The notes: generated by a model not told the origin, from the sequence alone. A stretch of 64,000 bases of DNA from an uncultured Neptuniibacter sp. (GCF_947498015.1 NZ_CANMIR010000002.1:310001-374000), one strand, 5' to 3'. Positions 19,633 to 27,666 are shown, counted from the first letter of the stretch. A program made the numbers and translations.

Positions 19633-21255
19633 ATGGGCTTATTAGGTGATCTGATTGGTGGTGTCGGCCTGTTTCTGCTTGGCATGCACCTGATGACAAA
19701 TGGGATGAAACAGGCCGCTGGCCAAGGGCTCAAGAAAGCGTTACAGGCCGCAACAAATTCACCCACGAGAGGTCTGGCATCGGGCATCCTCATCACCGCT
19801 TTAGTCCAATCCTCCAGCGCTGTTACTGTCGCCACTATCGGTTTCGTCAACGCAGGCCTGTTAAAATTACGCCAATCAATTAATGTCATCTATGGCTGCA
19901 ATATCGGAACGACTATGACCGGCTGGCTGGTCGCGTTGATAGGTTTCAAAATTAAAATCAGTGCGTTCGCCCTACCCTTAGTTGGACTAGGGATGCTCCT
20001 AAAACTATCCGGGAACGATCGGCGCATCAGTCACATTGGGATGGCATTAGCCGGATTCGGCCTGTTTTTCATCGGCTTAGACTACCTAAAAAATGCCTTT
20101 GACGGCCTGGATAACCAACTCCCTCTTGATCAAATATCACACTCCCCACTTGGCCTGATCCTGTTTGTCGCCGCCGGTTTTATACTCACATTCCTGATGC
20201 AGTCATCCTCCGCCGCAATGGCTATCACACTCTCACTGACAGCAGCTGGCTCTATCCCTCTGGCTTCCGCAGGCGCTCTGGTGATAGGGGCCAACCTCGG
20301 GACAACGTCAACAGCGATGCTTTCCGTCATTGGTGCCACCTCTAACGCTAAAAGAATTGCGGCGGCTCATGTTGTCTTTAATCTGATTACCGGAGTCATC
20401 GGCGTACTTATTCTGATTCTGCTGGCGGGGCTCATTAATCAGGATCTTCAAAACCTGAATATGGTTACCCTTCTCGCCGCATTCCATACTCTGTTTAATG
20501 TTGTTGGCGTCATGGTGATGTGGCCACTAACAGATCGATTGGAAGGCTTCCTGAAAAGACGATTCCGCTCCCAGGAGGAGGATCTTGCCCGCCCACGTTT
20601 CTTAGACGATACCGTTCTGGCATCTCCCTCCCTTGCTGTCGAAGCGATGAGCAACGAGCTCTCCAGAGTCAGCGGACTCAGTTCAAATATGGCCCGGGCT
20701 GCAATCAGTGCCGAGAGCTCAGAAGTGACCAAGCTAACCGCTCTGATGAACAGCTTACATAAACTTAACGGCGAGATCGGTCGATACAATCAGAGAATTG
20801 CTCAGGAAAACCTCTCCCCCGAAATTAGTAGCATTCTGCCTTCAGCGATGAGGATAACTCGCTATTACAGTGAGATCGCCCGACTCTCAGCTATATTGCC
20901 AAAATACTATGAAATTATTGATCTGCAATCTGACCGCTCACTCCATGAGCTTATCCATGATTATCAGAGTAAAACCATTGAGTTGATCGACTCCTGCGAA
21001 ATAAGCCAGGACTCATACATATCGGGTCATGAAAGCCGATTGCAGATCAAACAGCTGGAAAAACAGTACCAGCAACTAAAAAATCACGTTATGCAGAGTA
21101 GCATTGAGGGACACCTCAAACCCAAAGACAGCATCGAACTTCTGGATGCGCTCAGCCATATACACCGACTTGCAGAGCAGGTTGAGAAAGCAGCGCGTTA
21201 CTGGAGTAGTATTACTCCGATGCAGACTCGCGACAGCATCCCTGAGCATGATTAA
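19633..21255 (+). CDS. Na+/phosphate cotransporter family protein with PhoU-like tail
   Basis: 540 residues from the first ATG; a TTG nine codons earlier is less likely. The N-terminal 310 residues hold two inverted Na_Pi_cotrans repeats, each with the Q-S-S-S motif (VQSSSAV near 65, MQSSSAAM near 200), in about eight or nine membrane helices. The C-terminal 200 residues are helical and PhoU-like. Inner-membrane Na+-driven phosphate import (NptA/YjbB type) is expected; YjbB-like members can also export phosphate. It is followed 11 nt later by trmO, probably in one transcript. Confidence 0.88.
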   Translation: MGLLGDLIGGVGLFLLGMHLMTNGMKQAAGQGLKKALQAATNSPTRGLASGILITALVQSSSAVTVATIGFVNAGLLKLRQSINVIYGCNIGTTMTGWLVALIGFKIKISAFALPLVGLGMLLKLSGNDRRISHIGMALAGFGLFFIGLDYLKNAFDGLDNQLPLDQISHSPLGLILFVAAGFILTFLMQSSSAAMAITLSLTAAGSIPLASAGALVIGANLGTTSTAMLSVIGATSNAKRIAAAHVVFNLITGVIGVLILILLAGLINQDLQNLNMVTLLAAFHTLFNVVGVMVMWPLTDRLEGFLKRRFRSQEEDLARPRFLDDTVLASPSLAVEAMSNELSRVSGLSSNMARAAISAESSEVTKLTALMNSLHKLNGEIGRYNQRIAQENLSPEISSILPSAMRITRYYSEIARLSAILPKYYEIIDLQSDRSLHELIHDYQSKTIELIDSCEISQDSYISGHESRLQIKQLEKQYQQLKNHVMQSSIEGHLKPKDSIELLDALSHIHRLAEQVEKAARYWSSITPMQTRDSIPEHD

Positions 21256-21266
21256 CCTGAGTCACA

Positions 21267-21983
21267 ATGAACGATACCTATACGATTACGCCCGTTGCCA
21301 CAGTCATTAGCCCCTACAAAGAGAAATTTGGTATCCCGCGACAGCCAGGACTGGCAACCAGCCTAGAATCCCGGATTCGCCTATTACCCGGGTTTGATAA
21401 CGAGGAGGTCGTGCGGGGCCTTAAAAACTGCTCACACATTTGGTTACTTTTTATTTTCAGTGAGTGTGTCGATAAAGGCTGGAACCCATTGGTAAGACCA
21501 CCTCGGCTTGGAGGCAATAAACGGATGGGGGTTTTCTCTACCCGTTCTCCATTTCGCCCCAACCCTATTGGCCTCTCTCCGGTGAAGCTCATCGCCATAG
21601 AATCTGATGATAATCACCTTGAACTGATTGTCAGCGGGGCCGATCTTTTGAATGGCACTCCAATTATCGATATCAAGCCATATCTGCCTTACTCTGATGC
21701 GATCCCTGAAGCAGAGTGCAGCTTTGCTGAAAATATCTCCTTTCTGGAGCAGCCAATTCAATACTCTGATCAAGCTAAAGCAGAATTAACTCAAGCACAG
21801 GCACGACTCCAACAGCCCTTAAAACTCCAGATTTCTGAACTGCTAAAGTGCGATCCTCGCCCCGCTTACAAGAAAAATGACAGCGAGAAGAGCTATGGTG
21901 TCAGACTTCATGATCTGAATATCCGCTTTAGAATTGCCGACGATACAATTTACGTCGACTCCATCACTGTGGAACAGTCCTGA
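21267..21983 (+). CDS. trmO: tRNA (adenine(37)-N6)-methyltransferase TrmO
   Basis: 238 residues, UPF0066/TsaA-like beta-barrel. Signatures are the N-terminal IGVI-like ATVISPYKEKFGIPRQPG, then STRSPFRPNPIGLSPVKL and DLLNGTPIIDIKPYLPY. It methylates N6 of t6A37 in tRNA-Thr(GGU) using SAM. The window also encodes TsaD, which makes the t6A substrate. The C-terminal domain (about 150-238) is the part that varies in the family. All core motifs are intact. Confidence 0.92.
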   Translation: MNDTYTITPVATVISPYKEKFGIPRQPGLATSLESRIRLLPGFDNEEVVRGLKNCSHIWLLFIFSECVDKGWNPLVRPPRLGGNKRMGVFSTRSPFRPNPIGLSPVKLIAIESDDNHLELIVSGADLLNGTPIIDIKPYLPYSDAIPEAECSFAENISFLEQPIQYSDQAKAELTQAQARLQQPLKLQISELLKCDPRPAYKKNDSEKSYGVRLHDLNIRFRIADDTIYVDSITVEQS

Positions 21984-22050
21984 ACTGGTTCATCTAATCT
22001 TCAGTCAAACCATGTTAGCCTGACAGAAAGAACGCCTTGAGAGATCAAAT

Positions 22051-22404
22051 ATGCGAAAGTTGTTATTAGCTATCAGCCTTTTCGGTGTTACCGGCTTCGT
22101 TTACGCTGAACCCACCTCCGATCTGGAACTGTTGCAAAAATGGCTAACCACTCTGCCCGGTTTGGTTGAAGAGCGAGGTGAAATCGGTTCTCTATATATG
22201 CAAAATTACATTCAGTGTATGGAGGACCAGCAAGCACTTAATCAGCAGTCAAATCCTACACTCGGGCAGTATATTGATAATGCGCTTGAATCTACCCATG
22301 TCTGCTCACCTTTGCTAAACGAGATGCTGGAGGAGCTGACTGACCAACCGATAGGCAGCCTAAGCAACGAAGAGAAAAAGCAGCTACTCGAAGAGAGCAT
22401 GTAA
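22051..22404 (+). CDS. Exported small hypothetical protein
   Basis: 117 residues. A clear signal peptide MRKLLLAISLFGVTGFVYA has likely cleavage before EPTSD, giving a roughly 98-residue acidic periplasmic protein. It has two cysteines (CMEDQ and CSPLL) that could form a disulfide, and is otherwise predicted helical. GAGAG precedes the ATG. No family was recognised. It stands 67 nt after trmO and may be read through from it. Confidence 0.6.
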   Translation: MRKLLLAISLFGVTGFVYAEPTSDLELLQKWLTTLPGLVEERGEIGSLYMQNYIQCMEDQQALNQQSNPTLGQYIDNALESTHVCSPLLNEMLEELTDQPIGSLSNEEKKQLLEESM

Positions 22405-22447
22405 GCGGATAATATTTGACCAAAGTCTAATGCCTCAGTAAAATACT

Positions 22448-22504
22448 CGGATTATTCAGGGGTGCCCTGTGATCGACAGAGCGTAGAAACCGATAATTTC
22501 AGGG
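22448..22504 (+). repeat. Imperfect direct repeat in the leader of a small gene
   Basis: CGGATTATTCAGGG and CCGATAATTTCAGGG are two similar 14-15-nt blocks, 28 nt apart, separated by a GGGGTGCCC and CTGT/ACAG hairpin. They lie just before the small gene at 22545. Confidence 0.4.
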
Positions 22505-22544
22505 ATAAATGAAGAGGAGTTTGCTTTTTATAGCTGAGGTAAAA

Positions 22545-22715
22545 ATGACTATTACATTTCCAGATGTTGAAAACATGATCGAAGAATCCAGCTCTCTTTT
22601 TGAGTGCTACCTAGAGCGTATTTTTGAGTCAAAAAACATGAATGACTTAATCAGTGCTTCCCACTGGTATACAGACGCTGTGTTCAACATGCTCACTTAC
22701 CCTCGGCACCGTTAA
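22545..22715 (+). CDS. Very small hypothetical protein
   Basis: 56 residues from the ATG with GAGGT six nt upstream; an in-frame ATG 12 codons earlier is possible but less well placed. The protein is acidic, amphipathic-helical in the first half (MIEESSSLFECYLERIF) and ends with TYPRHR. One Cys, no signal, no known family. A strong bidirectional terminator follows within 40 nt, and a structured-looking leader precedes it. Those features support a real gene, but no function can be given. Confidence 0.5.
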   Translation: MTITFPDVENMIEESSSLFECYLERIFESKNMNDLISASHWYTDAVFNMLTYPRHR

Positions 22716-22726
22716 TTTATCTCTAT

Positions 22727-22755
22727 AAAAAAAGCCGCAACATGCGGCTTTTTTT
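22727..22755. terminator. Bidirectional terminator between the small gene and hvfX
   Basis: GCCGC/GCGGC stem with AACAT loop, extended by seven A on the left and seven T on the right, so it works for both convergent transcripts. Confidence 0.88.
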
Positions 22756-22767
22756 ATATCAGGTGAA

Positions 22768-23379
22768 TTATTCAGACTCCCTGAAACATTTCGCTACCCA
22801 ATGATCCAAGCTGAACAACCGGCCCGCCCCCGTAAAGAAAAGACTAAAGAGCATGACAAAATAGGTAATAGCAAACTCAATACCGTTGTTCAGAATCACG
22901 ACAGAGCCTCGCCCTGTCAGCCAGTTGTAGTTCCCATATTCCTGCAGAATACTTTTAGCCGCTGTCAGACGATCCTGAGCTTCCATTACACGCTCATTGG
23001 CTAACCAACTACCACCATCCGCGATGGCAAGCCAGCCATTCTCCCAGTGAACAGCAAATGCAGCCACCAGCATCGTTATCATTAATGGAATACTGATCCA
23101 GCGGACAGCAAACCCTACAATCAGCAGCATCCCGCCAACTAACTCAGTGCCAGCAGCCAACCCAGCCATAACCTCCGGCATAGGTAGGCCTAGCCCCCAG
23201 TCAGGATTACCAAACCAGGCCGCAGTATCCTCAAAATGAGATAACTTATTCCAACCCGCTTGCATGAAAATTGGCGCCAGGTATAAACGAAGTAACAGAG
23301 GCGCAAGCCCATCTGCAATACGTGTACTATCCAGCACATCCTGTAAACGATTAGCGAGCTTTACTACTGAATTCGCCAT
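22768..23379 (-). CDS. hvfX: DoxX-family membrane protein, HvfX-type
   Basis: 203 residues, four membrane helices of the DoxX family. The first, around 25-45, contains LLRLYLAPIFMQAGWNKL; further segments lie at about 75-115 and 160-185. A loop with GNPDWGLGLPMPE follows helix 1. DoxX proteins of this subgroup accompany MNIO RiPP loci (HvfX, or BufD of bufferin operons), where a role in handling the copper-binding product at the inner membrane is proposed but not proven. It is last gene of the hvfA-hvfB-hvfC-hvfX unit, 44 nt after hvfC. Confidence 0.85.
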   Translation of the reverse strand: MANSVVKLANRLQDVLDSTRIADGLAPLLLRLYLAPIFMQAGWNKLSHFEDTAAWFGNPDWGLGLPMPEVMAGLAAGTELVGGMLLIVGFAVRWISIPLMITMLVAAFAVHWENGWLAIADGGSWLANERVMEAQDRLTAAKSILQEYGNYNWLTGRGSVVILNNGIEFAITYFVMLFSLFFTGAGRLFSLDHWVAKCFRESE

Positions 23380-23423
23380 AAGATCACCCTTCTCTTTACG
23401 ACAACCTGTCTGTCATCGAATTT

Positions 23424-24200
23424 TTAAATTTTTGTTCCTAATATGATCCCTTTGGAGCGTAAATGTTCCAAAGTTTTTGCTCCACCTTCAATGACTTGCT
23501 TTGTATCAGGGTGATTCATCTCCTGCGCTATCTGCATCAGTGCAGCTTCACCCGATAAGGATTCATCTTCCGACAGAAGATAGAGCAATCTGCCGGTAAC
23601 CGGATTCACCTCCATGAAGTTCACATCATATTCACGGTTCCGGTAAGCGATCAGAAAAGTAGGATTGTCCGGTGCGGTATCCGGTAGATAGTCAGAACGA
23701 ATACAGTGCACGGGATACTGATAGGACAACAACCACGCCAAGGGTGACTGCACCGGGTGCTGTTTAAGTAGGTCACCATTAACAGATACTCCCTCAAGAG
23801 GAAGCTCAACTTCAGAAGCATCCAGCGCGAGCTCAACCCACTCATAGTGAATCAACTCCCGGAGAAAAGCCGGATCTTCCGGTTCAGGCGCTCTCTCATT
23901 GTTCACATACTCGATAAATTCCTCTCCAATCTCCAGGAAATAAGGGGTATGACAATGATGCTCGTCGAAAAAGGAGCGAGCCAGCGTTAACCAGTAGGCT
24001 TCCGTTGAGATCTGTTTGAGTACTGGGAAGTTGCCAGAGAGAAAACCTTCAACATTGTTAAAAAAAAGATCCCGGTAGATCCCCATTCTCCGATCTTCAA
24101 CGCCCTCCGGTTTAGGATGACGATCTGGATTGCGAATATGAGCTGCAAACTGATATTGCAACTTCTGAAAATCAGTCACTTCAGGCAACGGTTTGTGCAT
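23424..24200 (-). CDS. hvfC: HvfC-type RiPP maturation partner (DUF2063/DNA-binding-like domain)
   Basis: 258 residues. The N-terminal DUF2063 domain (about 10-100) has the pattern FAAHIRNPDRHP, RMGIYRDLFFNNVEGFL and FPVL. The C-terminal domain (about 135-250) is the winged-helix-like HvfC extension found with MNIO enzymes. It is the usual heterodimer partner of HvfB, presenting the precursor to the iron enzyme. The start overlaps the hvfB end by 20 nt, so the two subunits are translationally coupled, as expected for an obligate complex. Confidence 0.9.
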   Translation of the reverse strand: MHKPLPEVTDFQKLQYQFAAHIRNPDRHPKPEGVEDRRMGIYRDLFFNNVEGFLSGNFPVLKQISTEAYWLTLARSFFDEHHCHTPYFLEIGEEFIEYVNNERAPEPEDPAFLRELIHYEWVELALDASEVELPLEGVSVNGDLLKQHPVQSPLAWLLSYQYPVHCIRSDYLPDTAPDNPTFLIAYRNREYDVNFMEVNPVTGRLLYLLSEDESLSGEAALMQIAQEMNHPDTKQVIEGGAKTLEHLRSKGIILGTKI

Positions 24201-25032
24201 GGCTCATTTCCCACTGATTCTGATAGAACCGGACCTGCTCTACTTCCTGCAGCAGTTCCGATAATGGCGGGATATTAAAATCTCGTTCCAATAATGTAGG
24301 GATTAAACCGAACTGTTCATAAGTTGCTTGCAGTAGCGACCACACGGGGTCAACAACCGGCGCACCATGGGTATCAACAATCAGATCCTCTGCCTCATTG
24401 TAATGACCCGCGATATGCAGATACATTATTCTCTCTTGTGGCATCGCTTTAAGGAATTCGAGCGGGTCATAACCATGGTTAATGCTGTTTACATAGATAT
24501 TATTTACATCCAGTAGCAGCTCACAGTCTGCCTCCTCCAGCACAGCCAGCAGGAACTCTTTCTCACTCATTTCAGAGCCCGGCGCAGCATAATAGGAGAC
24601 ATTTTCCATTGCGATCTTCTGTTCAAGCACGTCCTGAACCTGCTTGATTCTATCAGCAACATACTTCACTGCTTCCTCGGTAAAGGGGATTGGCATCAGG
24701 TCATAAAGATGCCCGTCATCAGAGCAGTAGCTTAGATGTTCAGAATAGGCACGGACATTGTGCTCCTTAAGGAACTGCTTAAGCCGAGTCAGAAAATCCA
24801 TATCCAGAGGTGTCGGTCCCCCGATCGAGAGCGACAGGCCATGCGCCATGAAGGGGTGTTGTTCTGTGTATTGACGAAATGCTTTGCCAAAGCGACCGCC
24901 CAGACCCATCCAGTTTTCTGGAGCTATCTCGAGAAAATCAAATGCCCCTGTTTCAACCTCTTTAAGCGTGCTCGCCATACAGCGACGAAAACCAAAGCCG
25001 GCACCCGTAACCGGGTATTGCTTCCCACTCAT
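24181..25032 (-). CDS. hvfB: HvfB-type multinuclear non-heme iron (MNIO, DUF692) RiPP maturase
   Basis: 283 residues, TIM-barrel DUF692. The start GAGFGFRR and FLEIAPENWMG are family hallmarks. Metal-ligand motifs appear in order: MAHGLSLSIGG, AYSEHLSY, MENVSYY, LLDVNNIYVNS, LHIAGH, DTHGAPV and LLERDFNIP. MNIO enzymes oxidise cysteines of precursor peptides using an iron cluster and O2. The HvfB branch acts on EGKCG motifs to make copper-binding heterocycles (oxazolone/thioamide or thiooxazole types are described for homologues). The adjacent gene supplies just such a precursor. All ligand positions look intact. Confidence 0.94.
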   Translation of the reverse strand: MSGKQYPVTGAGFGFRRCMASTLKEVETGAFDFLEIAPENWMGLGGRFGKAFRQYTEQHPFMAHGLSLSIGGPTPLDMDFLTRLKQFLKEHNVRAYSEHLSYCSDDGHLYDLMPIPFTEEAVKYVADRIKQVQDVLEQKIAMENVSYYAAPGSEMSEKEFLLAVLEEADCELLLDVNNIYVNSINHGYDPLEFLKAMPQERIMYLHIAGHYNEAEDLIVDTHGAPVVDPVWSLLQATYEQFGLIPTLLERDFNIPPLSELLQEVEQVRFYQNQWEMSHAQTVA

Positions 25033-25057
25033 TACTCCACCTCAGAGAATACAGATT

Positions 25058-25080
25058 AAAAGGCCCTGTTTAACAGGGCC
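25058..25080 (-). terminator. Terminator/attenuator between hvfA and hvfB
   Basis: Minus strand: perfect 8-bp stem GGCCCTGT/ACAGGGCC, 3-nt loop TAA, then TTTT. It lies 31 nt past the hvfA stop and 30 nt before hvfB. The short T-run suggests partial termination, letting the precursor be made in excess of its maturases. Confidence 0.75.
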
Positions 25081-25110
25081 AGATTCTACAGCTATGAAAG
25101 CACTCGATGA

Positions 25111-25611
25111 TTATTTAGAACCACCGCATTTACCTTCACCACATTTACCTTCGGACTTGGAAGCTTTGTCACCGCCACACTTGCCTTCGCCACATTTGCC
25201 TTCAGACTTGGAAGCTTTGTCGCCACCACACTTGCCTTCGCCACATTTGCCTTCAGACTTGGAAGCTTTGTCGCCACCGCACTTACCTTCGCCGCACTTG
25301 CCTTCAGACTTGGATGCCTTGTCGCCACCGCACTTACCTTCGCCGCACTTGCCTTCAGACTTAGAAGCTTTGTCGCCACCGCACTTACCTTCGCCACATT
25401 TGCCTTCGGACTTGGATGCCTTGTCGCCACCGCATTTGCCTTCACCGCATTTGCCTTCATTCATCGCAACTTGCTGACTATAACCAGATTTAAGATCGGT
25501 CGTAGCAAACGGGTTCTCCGCAGCAGTTGCAACAGGCACAGTTGCCAGACCAGCTAGAAACGCCGCACCAACAGCAGCTACCATAGGTTTTACAGAAGTA
25601 TTATTAGCCAT
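25111..25611 (-). CDS. hvfA: HvfA-family RiPP precursor with 14 EGKCG motifs
   Basis: 166 residues. A signal-type N-terminus (about 1-31; SVKPMVAAVGAAFLAGLATV then VATA) is followed by AENPFATTDLKSGYS, the conserved start of the mature part in this family. From residue 52 to the end the protein is seven tandem copies of a 17-residue unit, EGKCGEGKCGGDKASKS, the last one truncated to 13. This gives 14 EGKCG motifs and 14 cysteines, the only cysteines in the protein. In homologues the Cys of EGKCG is oxidatively modified by HvfB/HvfC and the product binds copper. It is first gene of the operon. The signal implies export of the modified peptide to the periplasm. Confidence 0.93.
   Translation of the reverse strand: MANNTSVKPMVAAVGAAFLAGLATVPVATAAENPFATTDLKSGYSQQVAMNEGKCGEGKCGGDKASKSEGKCGEGKCGGDKASKSEGKCGEGKCGGDKASKSEGKCGEGKCGGDKASKSEGKCGEGKCGGDKASKSEGKCGEGKCGGDKASKSEGKCGEGKCGGSK
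25114..25458 (-). repeat. Seven-copy 51-bp tandem repeat inside hvfA
   Basis: Six full 51-bp units and a partial seventh, in frame, differing mainly at third codon positions. The protein repeat is perfectly kept while the DNA drifts, which indicates purifying selection on the encoded motif. Confidence 0.95.
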
Positions 25612-25695
25612 TTTGGATTCACCCCATTTATCAATTCTTATGATTTTGCATACGCTTGAAAAAATTTGTTAGAGCCTGTCACTAGCTCTTGCGTT

Positions 25696-25723
25696 TGTGA
25701 CTCGCCCTTATGGATAAAGTTTC
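25696..25723 (-). promoter_or_regulatory. Candidate ECF-sigma-type promoter of hvfABCX
   Basis: Minus strand GAAACTT-N15-GTCACA resembles RpoE/ECF promoters (GGAACTT and GTC-type -10). It would give a leader of about 80 nt before hvfA. No good sigma70 pair was found nearer. No ECF sigma gene is adjacent, so the match is suggestive only. Confidence 0.4.
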
Positions 25724-25898
25724 ACATAAATGTATTTTTAGTGAAAAATAATTCATCTTAACGAGTACAGATAGATAGAACCTCTTTCGTTGCTTTAGTT
25801 CCTTAGAACTTTGGTCATAGTCTCATACCCTCTTGATCATAAAAGCAAACCAAGCTCTAATTATTATTCCCATAAACCTTCCCAAGGATTTACTCAGC

Positions 25899-27185
25899 AT
25901 GACCTCACCCGAGCAGATCGCTTTTGATCAGCAGCATATATGGCACCCCTATTCATCAATGATCAATCCGCCACCTATGTATGCCGTAGAGTCAGCTGAA
26001 GGAGTGCGCCTGACACTCTCGGATGGAAAAGAACTAATCGACGGCATGTCTTCCTGGTGGTCAGTAATTCATGGCTACAATCATCCAGCCTTGAATCAAG
26101 CTGCTCACAATCAGATTGATAAAATGTCTCATGTGATGTTTGGTGGACTAACTCATGAACCTGCCATCGAGCTGTGTAAAAAGCTGGTCAACCTCAGCCC
26201 TGGGAATCTGGATAAAGTGTTTCTTGCAGACTCTGGTTCAGTGGCGGTTGAAGTCGCGATTAAAATGGCACTGCAATATCAACACGCCAGAGGGAAACCA
26301 GAAAAAAACCGATTACTGACGATACGCAATGGTTATCACGGGGATACCTTTGGAGCGATGTCGGTCTGTGATCCAGTCACAGGTATGCATGAGATCTTCA
26401 CTGGTGTCCTGCCCCAGCATTTTTTTGCACCGGCCCCCAGCATCGGTTTTGACCAACCCTGGAATCAGGATGAGATCACTTCCCTATACGAACTACTGAA
26501 AAAGAATCACAAGCAGATTGCCGCGCTCATTCTGGAGCCGATCGTACAAGGAGCGGGAGGGATGCGCTTCTACTCTCCGGAATATCTGAAACAGACCCGT
26601 GAACTCTGTGATCAATTCGATGTACTGCTCATCGCTGATGAGATTGCCACTGGGTTTGGCCGGACTGGAAAGCTATTTGCCTGTGAGCATGCAGGAGTCA
26701 TTCCGGATATTCTCTGCGTCGGCAAAGCACTGACCGGAGGGTATATGACACTCGCGGCGACACTAACAAACCAAAACGTGGGTGAAACCATCTCTGCTGG
26801 CGGGGCTGGTTGCTTTATGCATGGCCCGACTTTCATGGGTAACCCACTAGCCTGCGCTGTCGCCAACAAGAGCCTTGAACTTCTTGAAACTAATGACTGG
26901 CAAGCGAATGTCGAACGTTTAGAAAAAGGGCTAAAATCAGGGCTTCAAGCAGCCATAGCACTTCCTCATGTCGCGGATGTAAGGTGCCTTGGTGCGATCG
27001 GTGTGATTGAGATGAAAAGGCCGGTGAACACAACTGAGATACAAAAGCTGTTTATTGAACGTGGCCTCTGGATCAGGCCCTTCGGTAAACTAGTCTACAT
27101 TATGCCCCCATTTGTGATGCAGGACCAAGACCTTGAAACCCTGACCAACGGGATGGTTGAAGCTGTATCGATCTATCGGAATTAA
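25899..27185 (+). CDS. bioA: Adenosylmethionine-8-amino-7-oxononanoate aminotransferase
   Basis: 428 residues from the ATG with AGGA eleven nt upstream, matching the usual length of about 429; a start 22 codons earlier adds an atypical hydrophobic leader and is rejected. Class III PLP aminotransferase: [52 protein letters not shown], the [13 protein letters not shown] motif, and the PLP lysine in VGKALTGG. It converts KAPA to DAPA with SAM as amino donor. It is separated from the bioBFHCD cluster and not preceded by a recognisable BirA site. The thioesterase follows 9 nt later. Confidence 0.96.
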   Translation: MTSPEQIAFDQQHIWHPYSSMINPPPMYAVESAEGVRLTLSDGKELIDGMSSWWSVIHGYNHPALNQAAHNQIDKMSHVMFGGLTHEPAIELCKKLVNLSPGNLDKVFLADSGSVAVEVAIKMALQYQHARGKPEKNRLLTIRNGYHGDTFGAMSVCDPVTGMHEIFTGVLPQHFFAPAPSIGFDQPWNQDEITSLYELLKKNHKQIAALILEPIVQGAGGMRFYSPEYLKQTRELCDQFDVLLIADEIATGFGRTGKLFACEHAGVIPDILCVGKALTGGYMTLAATLTNQNVGETISAGGAGCFMHGPTFMGNPLACAVANKSLELLETNDWQANVERLEKGLKSGLQAAIALPHVADVRCLGAIGVIEMKRPVNTTEIQKLFIERGLWIRPFGKLVYIMPPFVMQDQDLETLTNGMVEAVSIYRN

Positions 27186-27194
27186 GGAAAGATT

Positions 27195-27626
27195 ATGGCA
27201 AGAATAAAAATTGATATGCCGGATAACTACATCTTCTCAACCGAGTTACCCATTCGTATCAGTGATATTAATTATGGCGGCCATCTGAGTAATGACGCCA
27301 TGCTCTCGATTGTACATGAAGCACGGATCCGCTTTCTCAACCACTACCATTATGGTGAGCTGGATATTGAGGGGTTGGGATTGATCATGACAGATTCGGC
27401 CATCGTCTATAAAGCCGAAGGCTTTCACGGAGATCTTCTACAGATCGATATAGCTGTTGGTGATTTTAATAAGTATGGTTGCGATATCTATTATCTGATC
27501 AGCAATAAAAAGACCGCGGTTGAGGTTGCACATGCAAAAACCGGGGTGGTCTTTTTTGATTATGATGAACGCAAAGTCACCAGTATCCCAGAACCCTTTA
27601 TGAATAAGGTCGTAAAAATCACCTAA
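27195..27626 (+). CDS. Acyl-CoA thioesterase, hot-dog fold (4HBT family)
   Basis: 143 residues. The N-terminal motif RISDINYGGHLSNDAML is the 4HBT active-site helix region, with Asp in place for YbgC/FadM-like chemistry. Hydrolysis of an acyl-CoA or acyl-ACP is expected. It is probably cotranscribed with bioA. A link to pimeloyl metabolism is possible, but nothing in the sequence proves it. Substrate unknown. Confidence 0.82.
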   Translation: MARIKIDMPDNYIFSTELPIRISDINYGGHLSNDAMLSIVHEARIRFLNHYHYGELDIEGLGLIMTDSAIVYKAEGFHGDLLQIDIAVGDFNKYGCDIYYLISNKKTAVEVAHAKTGVVFFDYDERKVTSIPEPFMNKVVKIT

Positions 27627-27637
27627 TCCCAATTAAA

Positions 27638-27666
27638 TAAAAAAACCGCCAAAAGGCGGTTTTTTT
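27638..27666. terminator. Bidirectional terminator between thioesterase and dnaB
   Basis: ACCGCC/GGCGGT stem with AAAA loop flanked by A7 and T7. It serves the convergent bioA-thioesterase and rpsF-dnaB transcripts and overlaps the dnaB stop codon. Confidence 0.9.

Noticed and set aside
22448..22508. Possible TPP riboswitch because of GGGGTGCCC
   Set aside because: The invariant CTGAGA and the second half of the THI box are missing, and the downstream gene is not a thiamine gene.
25114..25458. CRISPR-like array of repeats
   Set aside because: Units are contiguous, with no unique spacers, and encode a perfectly periodic protein.
24884..25477. Long plus-strand reading frame over the hvf repeats, giving LPSPHLPSDLEALSPPH repeats
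   Set aside because: It is the mirror of the in-frame 51-bp repeat of hvfA. It has no ribosome-binding site and runs across hvfB into hvfA; the minus-strand frame has a signal peptide and a known family motif.
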